Of a stretch of 64,000 bases of DNA, positions 28,535 through 38,824 are shown piece after piece. Source of the DNA: Rhodopseudomonas infernalis (GTDB taxonomy: Bacteria; Pseudomonadota; Alphaproteobacteria; Rhizobiales; Xanthobacteraceae); assembly GCF_022271405.1 (NCBI RefSeq), contig NZ_JAJNAL010000007.1:98995-162994 (forward strand). The letters run 5' to 3'. A program made the translations under genes and the position numbers. Within the stretch, counting starts at the first letter, position 1. The number at the start of each line of letters is the position of its first letter. Below the pieces are notes generated by a model. That model was not told the origin of the DNA. It did not search any database and saw only the letters and a program-made list of their open reading frames with translations.

Positions 28535-29365
28535 TCAGGACGGCGTTGCGGCGGCGTTGTTGTCGAGCGAAATGCGCCGCCAGATCGTGCCGGCGATCAG
28601 CACGAGCACAGCCCCGCACAGCGCGAACAGATATTCGCCGACATGGCCGGGCACCCCGAAATCGGTGACCAGTCCGATCGTCCGGAACAGCTGGTCGATA
28701 TGAGCGCCCGGGCCATCGAACGTCAGCATCAGCGGTTGGATCGCCGGATCGGTCGCGATCACCTCGCCCGCGATCCAGCCGAGCAATGCGGCGCCGAACC
28801 AGACCAGCAGCGGCAACTTCTCCAGCACCAGCATGATCAGCGCTGCGCCGGCGACGATCAGCGGCACGCTGATGGCGAGGCCGAGGATCAGCAGCGGCGC
28901 ACTGCCATTGGCGGCCGCCGCGACGGCGATGACGTTGTCGAGGCTCATGATGATGTCGGCGACGACGACGATCTGCACCGCGTGCCACAAGTGCTTGCCG
29001 GACTTGACGCTGTCCTCGTCTTCGTTTTCGGGCACCAGCAGCTTGGCGGCGATCACCAGCAGCGCCAGACCACCGATCAGCTTGAGATACGGCCACTCCA
29101 TCAGAGTGGCGACGATGCCGGTGAAGATGATGCGTAACAGAACAGCGGCGCCGGCGCCGAGGATCATGCCCCACAGCCGATGCTGGGCATTGAGGCCGCG
29201 GCAGGCAAGCGCGATCACCAGCGCGTTGTCGCCGGAGAGCAGCACATTGATCCAGATGATCTTGCCGACGGAAAGCCAGAACGCAGGCTGGTGGATGTCG
29301 CTTTTGAACTGGGCGACCAGACCCGACAGGGTCGCGGGATCAAAGATGCTCAGAACCCAGTCCAC
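28535..29365 (-). CDS. TerC-family integral membrane protein
   Basis: The 276-residue product has 7-8 transmembrane helices and the TerC marks L-S-G-D-N-A-L-V-I-A-L-A (about 40-51) and M-S-L-D-N-V-I-A-V-A-A (about 139-149), with acidic residues inside the membrane. A hydrophilic loop E-N-E-D-E-D lies near 112. Relatives are tied to tellurite resistance or manganese export. The substrate here is unproven. Confidence 0.9.
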   Translation of the reverse strand: MDWVLSIFDPATLSGLVAQFKSDIHQPAFWLSVGKIIWINVLLSGDNALVIALACRGLNAQHRLWGMILGAGAAVLLRIIFTGIVATLMEWPYLKLIGGLALLVIAAKLLVPENEDEDSVKSGKHLWHAVQIVVVADIIMSLDNVIAVAAAANGSAPLLILGLAISVPLIVAGAALIMLVLEKLPLLVWFGAALLGWIAGEVIATDPAIQPLMLTFDGPGAHIDQLFRTIGLVTDFGVPGHVGEYLFALCGAVLVLIAGTIWRRISLDNNAAATPS

Positions 29366-29436
29366 AGCCCCTCACCGCGCTGGAAAAATGGCCGCGGCCG
29401 CCCTGAGCGGTCCGCGACCATGGTGCGTCACAACGT

Positions 29437-29859
29437 TCAGCCGACGATTTCGTTGCCGGCGAAGAACTGCGCGATTTCGATAGCGGCAGTTTCCGGAGCG
29501 TCCGAACCGTGCACCGAGTTTTCGCCGATCGACTTGGCGTGGACCTTGCGGATGGTGCCGTCAGCCGCCTTCGACGGATCGGTCGCGCCCATCACGTCGC
29601 GATACTTCGCGATGGCGCCTTCGCCTTCGAGCACCTGCACGACGACCGGGCCGGACGTCATGAAGTCGACCAGCTCGCCAAAGAACGGGCGTTCCTTGTG
29701 CACCGCGTAGAAGGTCTCGGCCTGGCCGCGGGTCATGTGGATCCGCTTCTGCGCCACGATGCGCAGACCGGCCTTTTCGATCAGGGCGTTGATCGCGCCG
29801 GTGATGTTACGCTCGGTCGCGTCGGGCTTGAGGATCGAGAAAGTCCGCTGAATCGCCAT
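29437..29859 (-). CDS. ndk: Nucleoside diphosphate kinase
   Basis: The ATG at 29859 gives 140 residues, the normal NDK length. It starts [14 protein letters not shown]. The catalytic His is in [10 protein letters not shown] (about residue 117). It balances NTP pools. It lies downstream of and divergent from the ABC-F gene, 164 bp apart. Confidence 0.97.
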   Translation of the reverse strand: MAIQRTFSILKPDATERNITGAINALIEKAGLRIVAQKRIHMTRGQAETFYAVHKERPFFGELVDFMTSGPVVVQVLEGEGAIAKYRDVMGATDPSKAADGTIRKVHAKSIGENSVHGSDAPETAAIEIAQFFAGNEIVG

Positions 29860-30023
29860 GGAAGGTCCTTGAAAGCTAGGGCTGAAGGGAGTTGCGCGGC
29901 TTATATCGACGCCGCTGCGGTCCGGCAAGCCGCGGGCGTCCTCCGCACCGGCAGAATCGTGCCGGACTTCACATTCGCCGCCTCACCGGTTGCCTTTGGC
30001 GGCCGTCCCGGTCAAAACGCGCC

Positions 30024-31901
30024 ATGCTTACCCTCTCCGACATTTCGGTCCGGATCGCCGGACGGCTGCTGATCGACCAGAGCACGGTGCAGATCGCGCC
30101 GGGCGCCCGGGTCGGCTTCATCGGCCGCAACGGCGCCGGCAAGTCGACGCTGTTTCACGCCATCCGCGGCGAGCTGGCGACCGAGACCGGCCGCATCACC
30201 ATGCCGCCGCGCTGGACCGTGGGCAGCCTGGCCCAGGAGGCGCCCAACGGCCCGGAGACGCTGATCGAGGTGGTGCTGAAGGCCGATCTCGAACGCCACG
30301 CGCTGCTGGAGGAGGCAGAGACCGCGCACGACCCGCACCGCATTGCCGAGATCCAGACCCGGCTGGTCGATATCGATGCGCACTCGGCCCCTGCCCGCGC
30401 CGCCGCGATCCTCAGCGGCCTTGGTTTTTCCGCAGAGGACCAGTTGCGGTCCTGCTCGGAATTTTCCGGCGGCTGGCGGATGCGGGTCGCACTGGCGGCG
30501 ACGCTGTTCGCGGCGCCCGATCTGCTGTTGCTCGACGAGCCGACCAACTATCTCGATCTCGAAGGCACGCTATGGCTCGAGGATCACCTCGCCAACTATC
30601 CGCGCACGGTGATCGTGATCAGCCACGACCGCGATTTGCTCGACACCTCGGTCAACGAGATCCTGCATCTCGATCGCGGCCGGCTGGTACACTTCCGCGG
30701 CACCTACTCGGCCTATGCGGAATTCCGCGCCAACAAGGAAGCGCTCGACGCCAAGAACGCCAAGCGCGAGGAAGCGCGGCGCAAGCACCTGCAGGAATTC
30801 GTCGACCGCTTCAAGGCCAAGGCCTCGAAAGCGCGTCAGGCGCAGTCGCGCGTCAAGATGCTCGAAAAAATGAAGCCGGTGACGCGGCTGGTGAGCGACG
30901 ACGTGCCGGACATCATCTTCACCCCGCCGGAGAAGACGCTGTCGCCGCCGATCCTCGCGGCCGACAACGTCACCGTGGGTTACGATCCCGCGCATCCGGT
31001 GCTGCGCAACGTCACGCTGCGCGTCGACACCGAAGACCGCATCGCGCTGCTCGGCGCCAACGGCAACGGCAAGTCGACCCTGGTGAAGCTGCTCGCCGAT
31101 CGGCTGGCGCCGTTCTCCGGATCGGTGACGCGCGCCGACAAGCTGTCGGTCGCGTACTTCGCTCAGCATCAGCTCGACGAACTCAACCCGGACGGCTCGC
31201 CCTACGACCACATCCGCCGGCTGATGCCGGACGCGCCCGAGAGCAAGGTCCGGACGCGGGCCGGCACCATGGGGTTCTCCGGCAAAGCCGCCGATACGCT
31301 GGTCAAGAGCCTGTCGGGCGGCGAGAAAGCTCGCCTGCTGCTCGGGCTGGCGACGTTCTTCGGCCCGAACATGATCATCCTCGACGAGCCGACCAACCAT
31401 CTCGACATCGACAGCCGCGCCGCGCTGGCCGAGGCGATCAACGACTTCCCGGGCGCCGTGATCATGGTGTCGCATGATCGCTATCTGATCGACGCCTGCG
31501 CCGATCAGCTCTGGGTCGTCGCCGATCACAAGGTCAAACCCTATGACGGCGACCTCGACGATTATCGCCGCGCCGTGCTGTCGTCGCGCAGCGGCCGCCC
31601 CGCGCGCGACACCAAGGAGCGCAGCGACGGCGGCGCTGTCGCCAAGCCCGCGCAGCCGCGGCCGAAGAAAACGGTGCCGCTGAAGCAGCAGATCGCCGAC
31701 GCCGAATCCGAGATCGAACGCATCACCGCCATCATCGACAAGATCGACGCCGCCCTCGCGCTGCCGGATCTGTTCACCCGCGATCCGAAACAGGCCGCCC
31801 AACTATCAACCGCCCGCGCCAACGCCCAGGCCGCGCTGCATAAAGCCGAAGAGAAATGGCTCGCAGCCAGCGCCGCGCTGGATGCGCCGCAGGGGTCGTA
31901 A
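30024..31901 (+). CDS. ABC-F family ATPase (Uup/EttA-like translation factor)
   Basis: The 625-residue product has two ABC cassettes and no membrane segment. Walker A1 is G-R-N-G-A-G-K-S-T (34-42) and the first signature S-G-G-W-R-M-R. The charged P-site linker is about 240-300. Walker A2 is G-A-N-G-N-G-K-S-T (about 344-352) and the second signature L-S-G-G-E-K-A-R. L-D-E-P-T-N occurs twice. A C-terminal coiled coil (about 555-620) is typical of Uup. It acts on ribosomes or branched DNA rather than in transport. Confidence 0.92.
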   Translation: MLTLSDISVRIAGRLLIDQSTVQIAPGARVGFIGRNGAGKSTLFHAIRGELATETGRITMPPRWTVGSLAQEAPNGPETLIEVVLKADLERHALLEEAETAHDPHRIAEIQTRLVDIDAHSAPARAAAILSGLGFSAEDQLRSCSEFSGGWRMRVALAATLFAAPDLLLLDEPTNYLDLEGTLWLEDHLANYPRTVIVISHDRDLLDTSVNEILHLDRGRLVHFRGTYSAYAEFRANKEALDAKNAKREEARRKHLQEFVDRFKAKASKARQAQSRVKMLEKMKPVTRLVSDDVPDIIFTPPEKTLSPPILAADNVTVGYDPAHPVLRNVTLRVDTEDRIALLGANGNGKSTLVKLLADRLAPFSGSVTRADKLSVAYFAQHQLDELNPDGSPYDHIRRLMPDAPESKVRTRAGTMGFSGKAADTLVKSLSGGEKARLLLGLATFFGPNMIILDEPTNHLDIDSRAALAEAINDFPGAVIMVSHDRYLIDACADQLWVVADHKVKPYDGDLDDYRRAVLSSRSGRPARDTKERSDGGAVAKPAQPRPKKTVPLKQQIADAESEIERITAIIDKIDAALALPDLFTRDPKQAAQLSTARANAQAALHKAEEKWLAASAALDAPQGS

Positions 31902-31983
31902 CAAGAGCCGGCCAGCAAACCGCAGGAATTATGGAGTCTGGCCTGACACTCGGTCGTTGCGAGCGGCCCGAACCTCACGCCGC

Positions 31984-32070
31984 GTCATGCCCGGCTTCGT
32001 GCCGGGCATCACGCCTTGCAGCGTTAGCGCCGCAAAGGCGTGGATGGCCGGGACAAGCCCGGCCATGACG
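31984..32070. repeat. Palindromic repeat, GTCATGCCCGGC family
   Basis: The element opens GTCATGCCCGGCTTCGTGCC and closes with GGCCGGGACAAGCCCGGCCATGAC, so its ends pair with each other and each end has its own hairpin. It lies between the ABC-F gene and tRNA-Pro. Confidence 0.8.
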
Positions 32071-32204
32071 GAGTTTGTGAGCTTATCGAGTGATCTAGAA
32101 AGTCGCGGAGAGGCACTTCGAATTTTGGGTCGGACTCTCAGGACGGCGCCCGCGCGGATCGCGCGTTTTGCGCCAGCAGACGTCCGCAACCGACGATCTG
32201 CAAA

Positions 32205-32282
32205 TGGTCGGAGCGAAAGGATTTGAACCTTCGACCCCTAGTCTCCCAGACTAGTGCGCTAACCGGGCTGCGCCACGCTCCG
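32205..32282 (-). tRNA. tRNA-Pro (GGG anticodon)
   Basis: On the minus strand the acceptor 5' arm CGGAGCG pairs with CGCTCCG, followed by A and an encoded CCA. The anticodon stem CTAGT/ACTAG carries the loop CTGGGAG, anticodon GGG, which reads CCC/CCT. The T-arm has TTCAAAT. All arms fold by eye. CCA is encoded at 32205-32207. Confidence 0.95.
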
Positions 32283-32377
32283 ATGCCGTTTCGGCCCTGA
32301 TGCTGTAGCGGCGAATGGCCGGCGGCGCAAGGCGGCTGGCATCAAATCGAAGGTCCAAACGGGTCGAAACCGGCGAC

Positions 32378-33175
32378 CTAGCCGTCCTTCATGACAGCGT
32401 CGAGCGCTTCGCGGCAGGCGATCAGGTCCTGCAGCACGGCGCGCAGCGGTGCGAGGTCGACGGCCGGCTGCCGTGGCGGCGTGGCGCGGGGCTGCGGCGG
32501 GCCGAGCGGCGGCTTCAGCCGCGCCGGCAGTGGGTGATCGTCGTCCTCGTCGTCGTGAGACCGGAAGGCCGGGATATCATCCGGCTCGTCAAGAACCGAC
32601 GCGTCGAAGGGGGGGTCGCCCAGGGCCGGCTCGTCGAGCTCGGCATCGCGCGTGGCCGCGCCAAACCTCGGCTCGTGCCGGTCCGCGGGGTGCGACTCCG
32701 GCCGCGCGGGACGGCTCGGCGCAGGCGCCGGCGCGGCGCGCAGATCCGGCTCCGCCATTGCGGCGTGCAGGTCGAGGCCCTCGTCCTCGCCCTCATAGTC
32801 GTCATCGTCGAGATCGATGCCGTGGCCGGGCGCGGGTTCGTAGTCCTCCTCCGCAAAGCTGCGGCCAATCGCTTCCTCGACTGCCCCGAACGTCGCGCTG
32901 GCCTCGCTGTCGGCGAGGCGCTGCACCGACTTGATGCCGTGCTCCTTGAGAATGCGCTGGACGCCGCGGATGGTGTAGCCTTCGCCGTACAGCAGACGGC
33001 GGATGCCCTTGAGCAGATCGACATCGTCGGGCCGGTAGTAGCGCCGGCCGCCCGATCGCTTCATCGGCTTGATTTGCGAGAACCGCGTCTCCCAGAACCG
33101 CAGCACATGCTGCGGAATGTCGAGCTCGGCAGCGACTTCGCTGATAGTTCGGAATGCATCCGGCGCTTTGTCCAA
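32378..33175 (-). CDS. MerR-family regulator with long acidic/proline-rich tail
   Basis: The 265-residue product has an N-terminal MerR helix-turn-helix (about 10-80: [27 protein letters not shown]). The middle and C-terminal region is disordered and rich in D, E, P and R, without MerR metal cysteines. The DNA-binding part matches the merR gene usually found after ihfA in alphaproteobacteria. It follows ihfA by 15 bp, so it is in the same operon. The target is unknown. Confidence 0.88.
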   Translation of the reverse strand: MDKAPDAFRTISEVAAELDIPQHVLRFWETRFSQIKPMKRSGGRRYYRPDDVDLLKGIRRLLYGEGYTIRGVQRILKEHGIKSVQRLADSEASATFGAVEEAIGRSFAEEDYEPAPGHGIDLDDDDYEGEDEGLDLHAAMAEPDLRAAPAPAPSRPARPESHPADRHEPRFGAATRDAELDEPALGDPPFDASVLDEPDDIPAFRSHDDEDDDHPLPARLKPPLGPPQPRATPPRQPAVDLAPLRAVLQDLIACREALDAVMKDG

Positions 33176-33190
33176 ATGCAGTCTCCTTCG

Positions 33191-33574
33191 TCAGGTGCCG
33201 GCCGACCCGGACGCCGTCTCGGACTTGTCGTCCGCCGTGGCGTTCGCCGATGACGACATGGGACTACCCGCCGCGCCGTTGGCGTTGATACGTTGCTTGA
33301 GGATCGCGGACGGCTTGAACACCATCACACGCCGCGGCGAGATCGGCACTTCGGTCCCGGTCTTCGGATTGCGGCCGATCCGCTGCCCCTTCTGACGCAC
33401 CAGAAACGAACCGAACGATGACAGCTTCACCGTCTCGCCCTTTTCCAGGCAATCGGTGATCTCCTTCAACACCAGCTCGACAAATGCCGACGACTCCGTG
33501 CGCGACAGACCGACCTTTTGGTAGACGGCCTCGCATAGATCGACACGTGTGACTGTTCTTCCGGTCCCGCTCAT
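33191..33574 (-). CDS. ihfA: Integration host factor alpha subunit
   Basis: The 127-residue HU/IHF-fold protein has [18 protein letters not shown] and the beta-arm [14 protein letters not shown], with [10 protein letters not shown]. The core ends near residue 98; a 28-residue Ser/Ala-rich tail is longer than in E. coli. It bends DNA as a heterodimer with IhfB. Operon with fabH (135 bp) and merR. Confidence 0.95.
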   Translation of the reverse strand: MSGTGRTVTRVDLCEAVYQKVGLSRTESSAFVELVLKEITDCLEKGETVKLSSFGSFLVRQKGQRIGRNPKTGTEVPISPRRVMVFKPSAILKQRINANGAAGSPMSSSANATADDKSETASGSAGT

Positions 33575-33709
33575 CGCCCGCCCCGCCTTACGGCGAAATG
33601 AAAAAACCCGTGCTGAAACTAGGAGGTTAACAAGCGGCGGTCAACCTCCGGCAGCATTCAGAATAGCACGGAACGCAATGGAAATGCTGTTAAAACTTTA
33701 CACGCGCAA

Positions 33710-34687
33710 CTACCAGCGGAGCAGTGCAGCACCCCAGGTGAAGCCGCCGCCCATGGCTTCCAGAAGCACCAAATGCCCCTTCTGGATGCGTCCGTCGGCA
33801 ACAGCGGTGGCCAATGCGAGCGGAATCGACGCCGCCGAGGTGTTGCCGTGGCGGTCGACGGTCATCACCACCTTCTGCGGCGCAATATGAAGTTTTTGCG
33901 CCGAGGCATCGATGATGCGCTTGTTGGCCTGATGCGGAACGAACCAGTCGACATTGTCGGCGCTGGTGCCGCTGGCGTTGAAGGCGTCGACGATCACACC
34001 GGTGATCATGCCGACCGCGTGCTTGAACACTTCGCGTCCTTCCATCCGCAGATGGCCGGTGGTCTGCGTGGTCGACGGGCCGCCGTCGACATAAAGCTTG
34101 TGCTTGTGCGCGCCGTCGGAGCGCAGATGCGTGGTCAGCACGCCGCGGTCCGCCGAGGTGCCCCACCCGGTCTGCGCTTCAAGCACGATCGCACCAGCGC
34201 CGTCACCGAACAGCACGCAGGTGCCGCGATCATTCCAGTCTAGGATCCGGGAGAAGGTTTCGGCACCGATCACCAGCGCGCGCTTGGCAGAGCCGGCGCG
34301 CAGAAAGTTATCGGCCGTCGCCACGGCGAACACGAAGCCCGAGCACACCGCTTGAAGATCGAACGCGACACCGTGATGAATCCCGAGCGCAGCCTGAACC
34401 TGGGTCGCGGTCGCCGGAAAGGTGTGGTCGGGCGTCGAGGTCGCCAGCACGATCAGGTCGATCGATTGCGCATCGACGCCGGCATTGGCGAGTGCGGCCT
34501 CTGCGGCCTTGGTCGCGAGGTGCGAGGTGTATTCGCCTTCGGCCGCGATGTGGCGCTCGCGGATGCCGGTGCGCTGCACGATCCATTCGTCGGAGGTGTC
34601 GACCTTCGCGGCCAATTCGGCGTTGGTGAGGACCCTCTCGGGAAGATAGGCCCCGCAGCCCAGAACAACCGAACGAACCACAGTCAC
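33710..34687 (-). CDS. fabH: 3-oxoacyl-ACP synthase III
   Basis: The 325-residue FabH has catalytic Cys 115 in A-V-C-S-G-F, His in V-P-H-Q-A-N-K-R (about 249) and Asn in R-H-G-N-T-S-A-A-S (about 279). It starts fatty-acid synthesis by condensing acetyl-CoA with malonyl-ACP. The start is a GTG sharing one base with the plsX stop, so the genes are translationally coupled. Confidence 0.97.
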   Translation of the reverse strand: MTVVRSVVLGCGAYLPERVLTNAELAAKVDTSDEWIVQRTGIRERHIAAEGEYTSHLATKAAEAALANAGVDAQSIDLIVLATSTPDHTFPATATQVQAALGIHHGVAFDLQAVCSGFVFAVATADNFLRAGSAKRALVIGAETFSRILDWNDRGTCVLFGDGAGAIVLEAQTGWGTSADRGVLTTHLRSDGAHKHKLYVDGGPSTTQTTGHLRMEGREVFKHAVGMITGVIVDAFNASGTSADNVDWFVPHQANKRIIDASAQKLHIAPQKVVMTVDRHGNTSAASIPLALATAVADGRIQKGHLVLLEAMGGGFTWGAALLRW

Positions 34688-35745
34688 TAGACAGCCTCCT
34701 GCGCGGTCGGCGCCATGACCAGCGCGCCAGCGTTGCGATTGAGCGTTTGATTGATCTTGGTCAGGAGATCGTAGCGGACCATGTCATAACCAACATCGAC
34801 CGCATAGGCAAAGCCGTCTGCGCTGGTTCCACCGTGGCTCTTGACCACGATTCCGTTAAGACCAAGAAACACGCCGCCATTGGACTTGTTGGGATCCATC
34901 TTGTCGCGCAGCGCCTTGAAGGCATCGCGCGCGAACAGATAGCCGATCTTCGAGCGCCAGGTCCGGGACATCGCGGCGCGCAGATATTCGGCGAGCTGAC
35001 GCGCGGTTCCTTCAGCGGCCTTCAGGGCGATGTTGCCGGAGAAGCCTTCGGACACGATCACGTCGGCGGCTCCCTTGCCGATGCCGTCGCCTTCGACGTA
35101 GCCGATGAATTCGAAGCGCTGCGACTGCATCGCGCGCAGCAGTTCGGCGGCCTCGCGAATCTCTTCGCCGCCTTTGATCTCTTCGACGCCGATGTTGAGC
35201 AGACCGACGGTCGGGCGCTCGAGATCGAACAGCACGCTGGCCATTGCGGCGCCCATCACCGCCAGCGCCTTGAGGTGCTGCGCGTCGCCGCCGATCGTCG
35301 CGCCGAGATCGAGCACCACCGAATCGCCGCGCATCGTCGGCCACGTTGCGGCGATCGCAGGACGGTCGATGCCCGGCAGCGTTCGCAGACAGAACCGCGC
35401 CATTGCCATCAACGCGCCGGTGTTGCCGGCCGAAACGGTGACGTCGGCATCGCCCTTCTTCACCGCTTCGATCGCCTGCCACATCGACGATTTGTAGCGG
35501 CCGCGCCGCAGCGCGACGCTCGGCTTGTCGTCCATCGCCACAGCGACGTCGGTGTGGATCACCTTCGCGACCTTGCTCAGCGCAGGCTGCGCGGCCAGTT
35601 CCTTGTTGATCGCGGCACTATCGCCGAACAGCAGAAACTCGGCGTCAGGATGCCGGCCGAGCGCGATCGCCGCGCCAGGCACGACAACCGAGGGACCGAA
35701 GTCGCCACCCATGGCGTCCAGTGCGATTCGAACCTTCTGGGGCAT
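34687..35745 (-). CDS. plsX: Phosphate acyltransferase PlsX
   Basis: I start at the ATG at 35745 ([18 protein letters not shown]), giving 352 residues. [27 protein letters not shown] and [11 protein letters not shown] mark PlsX. It makes acyl-phosphate from acyl-ACP for phospholipid synthesis. An upstream 23-codon extension is possible but unlike the family. It overlaps fabH by one base. Confidence 0.96.
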   Translation of the reverse strand: MPQKVRIALDAMGGDFGPSVVVPGAAIALGRHPDAEFLLFGDSAAINKELAAQPALSKVAKVIHTDVAVAMDDKPSVALRRGRYKSSMWQAIEAVKKGDADVTVSAGNTGALMAMARFCLRTLPGIDRPAIAATWPTMRGDSVVLDLGATIGGDAQHLKALAVMGAAMASVLFDLERPTVGLLNIGVEEIKGGEEIREAAELLRAMQSQRFEFIGYVEGDGIGKGAADVIVSEGFSGNIALKAAEGTARQLAEYLRAAMSRTWRSKIGYLFARDAFKALRDKMDPNKSNGGVFLGLNGIVVKSHGGTSADGFAYAVDVGYDMVRYDLLTKINQTLNRNAGALVMAPTAQEAV

Positions 35746-35965
35746 GCCAGTACGGAGACCCGTTCGCTCGCGGTCAGAAGCGCTCGACCGCAACTTGATA
35801 ATGCCCGAAGGCACTTAAGCGTGCAGCGCTGCACGCCTGATCGGGCCGGACAATAGCCGTTCTCGGCTCCGATACAACATCTTGACCGGGCAGATTTAAG
35901 TCGCATTCCACGACGGCAAACTGCAAAGCAGCGGCGAATCCACGCCCTTCAGACAACGACAATCG

Positions 35966-36517
35966 CTAATCGCCCTTCGAGCCGGGCTTTGCCGACGTCT
36001 TCAAAGCACTCAGCGCTGCGAACGGATGTTCGTCTGGTTCGTCCGCTTCGACGATCGCCTCGAACACCGCGTCGGGCTTGCGCGGATAGGGATCGACTCC
36101 GAGAAATAAAGCGTCGGCGGCCACCCGACCAAGGTCGATCACACCGCGGTCGATCGCTTCCGGTGGATCGCCGGGGGCGGGCTCGCCGTCGTCGTCGACG
36201 GTCTCTGACAATTCGCGAATCTGCTCCGGCGGCAGAAACATCAGGTCGACGGTCTCGTCGATCGTGCTCTGCATCGGCTCGAGGCTCACCACGCAGGTCT
36301 GGCCGATGCTGGCCCGCACCCGGCCGGTGACATGAATGCGGCTGCCGCTCAGCGGCGTCAGATCGAACGACGCTTTCGCCGAGGTGACGTCATTGAGTTG
36401 ACCGAGCACCGCTAGCCCGGCGCGCTCCGCCTCGTTCGCCTCGATCTCGCGATGCAACCCGTTGGCTGGAATATGCATGACCACCACGGGTGCACGCCAG
36501 GGATTATCGCCGCTCAT
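35966..36517 (-). CDS. DUF177 (YceD) family protein
   Basis: The 183-residue product has the DUF177 core: L-x-G-x-x-R-A-S-I-G-Q-T-C-V-V-S-L-E-P near 63-80, then an acidic stretch and D-L-G-R-V-A-A-D-A-L-F-L-G-V-D-P-Y-P-R-K near 135-155. YceD proteins have been linked to 23S rRNA maturation and usually sit next to rpmF and plsX. Here plsX follows 220 bp away and no rpmF is visible between them. Confidence 0.9.
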   Translation of the reverse strand: MSGDNPWRAPVVVMHIPANGLHREIEANEAERAGLAVLGQLNDVTSAKASFDLTPLSGSRIHVTGRVRASIGQTCVVSLEPMQSTIDETVDLMFLPPEQIRELSETVDDDGEPAPGDPPEAIDRGVIDLGRVAADALFLGVDPYPRKPDAVFEAIVEADEPDEHPFAALSALKTSAKPGSKGD

Positions 36518-36534
36518 CGTCTGTCCTTCCGGGC

Positions 36535-37074
36535 TCAGGCAGCCGGCAGCGCGGGAAACCGCAATTCGCCGGCACGCAGTCTGGACGGCTCAACCGCGTC
36601 GAGCGTCTCGATAGCTTGTCGCACATAGGATGTCAGCCGACGCGCATTTTCAATATCGGCGCCGTCGAGAACGTTCCGGTTGAGCGCGATCGCCAGTGCC
36701 TCGTCGCCTTCGGTCATTGCCAGATCGTACGCCGCCGAGCGGCCGTAGAACGCCTCGCCGAACGCCTGCATCCGCTTCGGCACCGTGAGATCGCCGACGC
36801 CGAGTTCGCGCAGATTGGCATCGAGGTCGCTGCAGAAATAGTCGAACAGCGCCTGCGCGAAAGTCGAAGCGTCCTGAACCGCCCGACCCCGCCGCAGCAC
36901 CAGCCACAGATGCACCACGATCATCTCGAATCGACCGTTCACTGTGTCGGCGACGCCATACTGCTGGTAAAACGCCGGCGCTCGCGCCTGCGCCACGATC
37001 ATGCCATAGATCGTCTCGATGGTGCCGCGCGACGGCGTCCGGGGCGGACGGAAGTGGTTGAACGGCCAGATCAT
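36535..37074 (-). CDS. Ubiquinol-cytochrome c chaperone (CBP3/UQCC1-like)
   Basis: The ATG at 37074 gives 179 residues. Sequence such as I-Y-G-M-I-V-A-Q-A-R, F-E-M-I-V-V-H-L-W-L-V-L-R-R and F-C-S-D-L-D-A-N-L-R-E-L-G-V-G-D-L-T-V-P-K-R-M is typical of the alphaproteobacterial homologues of mitochondrial Cbp3, which helps cytochrome b assembly in complex III. It is 17 bp upstream of the DUF177 gene, so co-transcribed, and divergent from bamE. Confidence 0.92.
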   Translation of the reverse strand: MIWPFNHFRPPRTPSRGTIETIYGMIVAQARAPAFYQQYGVADTVNGRFEMIVVHLWLVLRRGRAVQDASTFAQALFDYFCSDLDANLRELGVGDLTVPKRMQAFGEAFYGRSAAYDLAMTEGDEALAIALNRNVLDGADIENARRLTSYVRQAIETLDAVEPSRLRAGELRFPALPAA

Positions 37075-37173
37075 TGCGGGTTCCTGACGCGGGCCCTTCG
37101 GGGATTGCAATCGGTATGCCTGCCCGGTACGTCAACGCCTTGCGCGATGCAAGGGGATGGAGCCTGCTTTCGG

Positions 37174-37650
37174 ATGAGACATTCGATCGAACGAAGCCGT
37201 CGCGGCGGCCTGCGCGCGGCGGTCCGGCGCGGCATCGGTCCGGCGCTCGCGCTGGGGCTGCTTGGTGCCGGCCTGTCGGCCTGCACCTCGGAGCAATTCC
37301 AGAAGGGCTACATCATGCCCACTGGCGCGCTCGAACAGATTCCGATCGGCGCCAGCCAGGATCAGGTTCTGATCGTGATGGGCACGCCCTCCACGGTCGC
37401 GACGCTGAACGGTGAGGTCTTTTACTACATTTCGCAGCGCGCGGAGCGCCCGGTGGCGTTCATGCCGCAGAAGGTCATCGATCAGCGCGTCGTCGCGATC
37501 TACTTCGACCAGAATCGCCAGGTCCGCCGCATCGCCAATTACGGCCTGCAGGACGGCAAGATCTTCGATTTCGTCAGCCGCACCACGCCGACCTCCGGTC
37601 AGGAGATGAGCTACCTGGCGCCGCTGTTCAGGCTGATCAGCTTCCGCTGA
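37174..37650 (+). CDS. bamE: BamE/SmpA/OmlA outer-membrane lipoprotein
   Basis: The ATG at 37174 is preceded by GGGGATGGAG about 12 nt away; an upstream ATG at 37147 is less likely. The 158-residue product has a lipoprotein signal with L-S-A-C (Cys 37). The SmpA/OmlA domain includes I-P-I-G-A-S-Q-D-Q-V-L and M-G-T-P-S-T. BamE belongs to the BAM complex that inserts outer-membrane proteins. It is divergent from the bc1 chaperone gene. Confidence 0.9.
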   Translation: MRHSIERSRRGGLRAAVRRGIGPALALGLLGAGLSACTSEQFQKGYIMPTGALEQIPIGASQDQVLIVMGTPSTVATLNGEVFYYISQRAERPVAFMPQKVIDQRVVAIYFDQNRQVRRIANYGLQDGKIFDFVSRTTPTSGQEMSYLAPLFRLISFR

Positions 37651-37655
37651 CGCAG

Positions 37656-37674
37656 GCGCGCCCACCGGGCGCGC
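37656..37674 (+). terminator. Hairpin after bamE
   Basis: GCGCGCCC (37656-37663) pairs with GGGCGCGC (37667-37674) around ACC, 5 bp after the bamE stop. The downstream flank is only weakly T/A-rich. Confidence 0.55.
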
Positions 37675-37772
37675 GAAAGACGATGCCGAGGCGCCGCTGG
37701 CAAGCGGCGCTTGCCGGTGTGGATTCGGGCCTTTACGCTTCCTGAAACGATAAAACTCAGGGAGCCAACGCC

Positions 37773-38768
37773 GTGACCCAGCTTTCGCGCCGCCGCGTGC
37801 TCGGCGGAGCCGCCGCTCTGTCCGCCGCCGCCATTCTGCCCCGCTCCGCGCTCGGCGACTGGCGGCCGACCGAAACCATCCGAATCATCGTGCCCGCCGC
37901 CGCTGGCGGCTCGACCGATGTGATGGGCCGGCTGCTCGGCCAGCATCTGCAGGCAGCGTGGGGCCAGTCGACCGTGGTCGAGAATCGCTCCGGCGGCGGC
38001 GGCACCATCGGCACCGCCGAGGCCGCGCGGCAGAAGGGCGACGGCCACACCATCCTGGTCGGCAATCCCGGCCCGAACGCGATCGCCTACAGCATCTTCA
38101 AGAACCTCAGCTACAAGCCGGATCAGCTGTTGCCGGTCTCCAACATGATCCGGATCCCCAACATCGTCTGCGCGCATCCGACGACGGGGCTGAAGTCGAT
38201 CCCGGAATTGATCGCCTATCTCAAGACCAATCCCGACAAGCTGACCTGGGGGTCGTCCGGCGTCGGCCAGAGCCCGCATCTCACCGGCGCCTGGTTCCTG
38301 CAGCTCACCGGGCTGAAAATGACCCACGTTCCGTTCCGCGGTGCCGGCCCGGCGCTCCAGGCGGCGCTCGGCGGCGATATCCAGATTCTGTTCGACAATC
38401 TCTATCCCAGCCTGCCGCAGGTGCAGGACGGCAAGCTCAACGGCCTCGCCGTCACCACCACCGAGCGCAGCGAACAGGCGCCGCAGCTGCCGACGGTGCG
38501 CGAGAGCGCTCCCGAGCTCGACAAGTTCGAGGTGTCATCCTGGTTCGGCGTATTCCTGCCGAAGGGCGCCTCACCGGAGATCGTCACCGCGCTCAACGAG
38601 CAGATCAAGCGCGTGCTCGCGCGCGACGACGTCAAAAAGAACATCGCCGCCATGGGCGCCCGCCCCGACTACGGCACCCCGCAGCAATTCCAGCAATTCG
38701 TCGAAGCCGAAACCTTGAAGTTCAAAGGCATCATCGACCGCGAGGGATTGCAGATGGAGGTGAAGTAG
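37773..38768 (+). CDS. Tripartite tricarboxylate transporter binding protein (TctC/Bug family)
   Basis: The 331-residue periplasmic binding protein has a twin-arginine-like signal (S-R-R-R-V-L-G-G, residues 5-12). Bug-family marks are I-I-V-P-A-A-A-G-G-S-T-D-V-M-G-R, V-V-E-N-R-S-G-G-G-G-T-I-G and H-L-T-G-A-W-F. It should bind a carboxylate-type ligand. No tctA/tctB membrane genes are nearby, so it is an orphan receptor, as is common for this family. Confidence 0.9.
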   Translation: MTQLSRRRVLGGAAALSAAAILPRSALGDWRPTETIRIIVPAAAGGSTDVMGRLLGQHLQAAWGQSTVVENRSGGGGTIGTAEAARQKGDGHTILVGNPGPNAIAYSIFKNLSYKPDQLLPVSNMIRIPNIVCAHPTTGLKSIPELIAYLKTNPDKLTWGSSGVGQSPHLTGAWFLQLTGLKMTHVPFRGAGPALQAALGGDIQILFDNLYPSLPQVQDGKLNGLAVTTTERSEQAPQLPTVRESAPELDKFEVSSWFGVFLPKGASPEIVTALNEQIKRVLARDDVKKNIAAMGARPDYGTPQQFQQFVEAETLKFKGIIDREGLQMEVK

Positions 38769-38824
38769 TGCGAGCCGTGTTGAAAGTCGGCTTTCATTGA
38801 ACGGGCCGCTTCTCGGCGTCAGCC

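Noticed and set aside
33608..33624. CGTGCTGAAACTAGG also found near 55079
   Set aside because: A 15-bp match without dyad or shared gene context; one such pair is expected by chance in a window of this size.
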